Shown here: positions 62,326-64,000 of the stretch, one piece after another | Numbering within the stretch: position 1 is the stretch's first letter | Layout of the letters: each line of letters begins with the position of its first letter | Program-made: the position numbers and the translations under genes | DNA from: Virgisporangium aurantiacum | GTDB taxonomy: Bacteria; Actinomycetota; Actinomycetes; Mycobacteriales; Micromonosporaceae | DNA: 64,000 nt | NCBI RefSeq assembly: GCF_016863635.1 | Contig: NZ_BOPG01000003.1 | Coordinates: forward strand, 1 to 64,000 | Direction of reading: 5' to 3' | Notes under the pieces: generated by a model | Told to the model about the DNA's origin: nothing | What the model saw: the letters and a program-made list of their open reading frames with translations, nothing else | Databases searched by the model: none

Positions 62326-64000
62326 ATGTCCGAGCTCCGCAGCGCGCAGTGGTACGCCGGCAACGACCGGAACGCCTACATCCACCGGGCCTGGATGCGC
62401 CGGGGCGCGCCGCCCGACGCCTTCACCGGGCGCCCGCAGATCGCCATCGCCAACAGCGCGTCCGATCTCACCCCGTGCAACAGCCACCTCAACGAGGTCG
62501 CCGAGAGCGTCAAGCAGGGGATCTGGGCGGCCGGCGGCGTCCCGTTGAACCTGCCCGTGGTGTCGCTCGGCGAGACGCTCGTGCGCCCCACCGCGATGCT
62601 CTGGCGCAACATGGCCGCGATGGCCGCCGAGGAGATGCTGCGCGCCAACCCGGTCGACGGCGTCGTGCTGCTCGGCGGCTGCGACAAGACGATCCCCGCG
62701 CTGCTGATGGCCGCCGCGTCCGTCGACCTGCCGGCGATCGTCGTGCCCGGCGGACCGATGCTCACCGGCACGTTCCGCGGCGTGCCGCTCGGCTGCGGCA
62801 CCGACGTGTGGCGGCTGAGCGAGGAGGTCCGCGCGGGCACACTGTCCGAAAAGGACTTCATCGACTCCGAGTCGTCGATGATCCGCAGCCGCGGGCACTG
62901 CAACACGATGGGCACCGCGTCCACCATGGGGCTGCTCGCGGAGTCGCTCGGCATGGTGCTGCCGGGCACCGCGGGCATCCCGGCGCCCGACAGCCGGCTC
63001 CTCGCCCGCGCGCACGAGTCCGGACGGCTCGTCGTCGACCTGGTCGAGAAGCAGCGGAAGCCCAGCGACATCCTCACCCGGAGCGCATTCCGCAATGCGA
63101 TCGTCGCGCTCGCGGCGCTGGGTGGTTCCACCAACGCCGTGGTCCACCTTCTGGCGATCGCGGGACGCGTGGGGACACCGCTCGCGTTGGACGACTTCGA
63201 CAGCATCGGTGCCGACGTCCCGCTGCTCGTCGACCTGCAGCCGGCCGGTCGGCACCTGATGGAGGACCTGCACCGGGCCGGCGGCCTGCACGCCGTGCTG
63301 CAGGAGGTGCGCGACCTGCTCGACCCGGAGGCGCTCACGGTCAGCGGGCGGCCACTGGTCGACGAGATCGGTACGGGCCAGATCTTCGACGACGAGGTGA
63401 TCCGCTCACGTGCGTCCCCCCTCAAACCACACGCGGGCATCGCGGTTCTCCGCGGCAACCTCGCGCCCGACGGCGCCATCATCAAGCCGGCCGCCGCGAC
63501 GCCGGAACTGCTGACGCACCAGGGCCGGGCGGTCGTCTTCGACTCCGTCGAAGACATGCACGCGCGCATCGACGACCCGACGCTCGACGTCGACGCCGAC
63601 TCGGTTCTCGTGCTGCGCGGCTGCGGGCCGAAGGGGTATCCGGGGATGCCGGAGGTCGCGAACCTGCCGCTGCCGGAGAAGGTTCTACGGCAGGGCGTGC
63701 GCGACATGGTGCGGGTGTGCGACGGGCGGATGAGCGGCACCGCGTACGGAACCGTGGTGCTGCACGTGGCTCCCGAGGCGGCCACCGGCGGACCGCTGGC
63801 CCGGGTACGCACCGGCGACGTCGTGACGCTCGACGTGGCCCGGCGGCGCATCGACGTCCAGGCAGATCTTGACGCGCGTGAGCCGGCACCCGCGATGCTG
63901 GCCGCGCTGGCCGAGCCCCGGCGCGGGTGGGAGAAGCTGTACGTCGACACCGTGCTCGGCGCCGACACCGGTGCGGACCTGGGGTTCCTGGTCGGCGCGA
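62326..64000 (+). CDS. IlvD/Edd-family dehydratase, partial (sugar-acid dehydratase-like)
   Basis: The first 558 residues of an Fe-S dehydratase that runs off the right edge. Start ATG 62326 follows AAAGGGAGAA. The N-terminus (ELRSAQWYAGNDRNAYIHRA) is that of the sugar-acid branch (arabonate/xylonate-type) rather than true dihydroxy-acid dehydratase. Fe-S cysteines are in SDLTPCNSHL (near 50), LLGGCDKTIPALLM (near 122) and RGHCNTMGTAST (near 190). The C-terminal domain has AVLRGNLAPDGAIIKP, RGCGPKGYPGMPE and DGRMSGTAYG. It would convert an aldonic acid to a 2-keto-3-deoxy acid; with the divergent dehydrogenase this suggests oxidative sugar catabolism. About 15-40 residues are probably missing. 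Confidence 0.9.
   Translation, partial: MSELRSAQWYAGNDRNAYIHRAWMRRGAPPDAFTGRPQIAIANSASDLTPCNSHLNEVAESVKQGIWAAGGVPLNLPVVSLGETLVRPTAMLWRNMAAMAAEEMLRANPVDGVVLLGGCDKTIPALLMAAASVDLPAIVVPGGPMLTGTFRGVPLGCGTDVWRLSEEVRAGTLSEKDFIDSESSMIRSRGHCNTMGTASTMGLLAESLGMVLPGTAGIPAPDSRLLARAHESGRLVVDLVEKQRKPSDILTRSAFRNAIVALAALGGSTNAVVHLLAIAGRVGTPLALDDFDSIGADVPLLVDLQPAGRHLMEDLHRAGGLHAVLQEVRDLLDPEALTVSGRPLVDEIGTGQIFDDEVIRSRASPLKPHAGIAVLRGNLAPDGAIIKPAAATPELLTHQGRAVVFDSVEDMHARIDDPTLDVDADSVLVLRGCGPKGYPGMPEVANLPLPEKVLRQGVRDMVRVCDGRMSGTAYGTVVLHVAPEAATGGPLARVRTGDVVTLDVARRRIDVQADLDAREPAPAMLAALAEPRRGWEKLYVDTVLGADTGADLGFLVGA

Overview
The window is one continuous, very G+C-rich (roughly 70%, judged by eye), densely packed bacterial segment. 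It has GTG/ATG starts, ATGA stop/start overlaps, an Mce/YrbE lipid-import operon, a SigD/RsdA pair, SARP-type regulators and an actinobacterial nitrate-assimilation locus. This fits a filamentous-type actinomycete (Frankiales, Cryptosporangiales or Micromonosporales-like); I cannot fix the genus. No rRNA, tRNA, CRISPR array, transposase or phage gene was seen.

Layout. 1-2.1 kb: an ECF-type sigma factor with a truncated partner gene, and a LacI regulator. 2.1-2.4 kb: a gene-free stretch with a folded RNA-like element ending in a terminator. 2.4-9.2 kb: two ABC transporters flanking a NarL-type two-component system. 9.2-16.3 kb: a signalling/conflict island with a small helical protein and an NB-ARC/TPR NLR-type ATPase that share a matching amyloid-like (RHIM/BASS-like) motif, a convergent pair (a small unknown protein and a GT-B-fold protein), and a 968-residue SARP-NB-ARC-TPR regulator. 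16.4-18.1 kb: sigD-rsdA with a tandem 68/69 bp duplication between them.

18.2-29.1 kb: a complete mce operon (ATPase, two YrbE permeases, MceA-F, two Mce-associated proteins), almost all translationally coupled. It is followed by an FHA-FAD oxidoreductase fusion and a membrane GGDEF diguanylate cyclase. 32.6-36 kb: a giant MalT/SARP hybrid ATPase carrying an in-frame 12-bp minisatellite. 36-39 kb: a membrane protein, two large palindromic elements, a secreted SH3-like protein and a deaminase. 39.1-47.6 kb: nitrate/nitrite assimilation (siroheme chelatase, NnaR-like HemD-winged-helix regulator, NasA, a small companion, NirB, NirD, NarK). Nitrate enters through NarK, NasA reduces it to nitrite, NirBD reduces nitrite to ammonium, and the chelatase helps make NirB's siroheme.

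47.7-55.4 kb: assorted housekeeping or accessory genes (methyltransferase, secreted TIG-like protein, VOC protein, acyltransferase, HIT hydrolase, TIGR03089 protein, phosphoesterase, SDR, DHFR-like). 55.5-59.6 kb: a LigD-type polymerase, a class II UvrA and a tandem-MerR regulator. 59.6-64 kb: a DEAD-box helicase that probably starts at ATT, then a divergent dehydrogenase / IlvD-Edd dehydratase pair sharing one palindrome.

The most interesting signals are the helical-protein/NLR cassette with matching amyloid-like motifs, a dispersed GTCCACNNNGGAC motif strongly over-represented across genes and strands, the structured RNA candidate at 2.14-2.23 kb, the sigD-rsdA duplication, and the ATT start.
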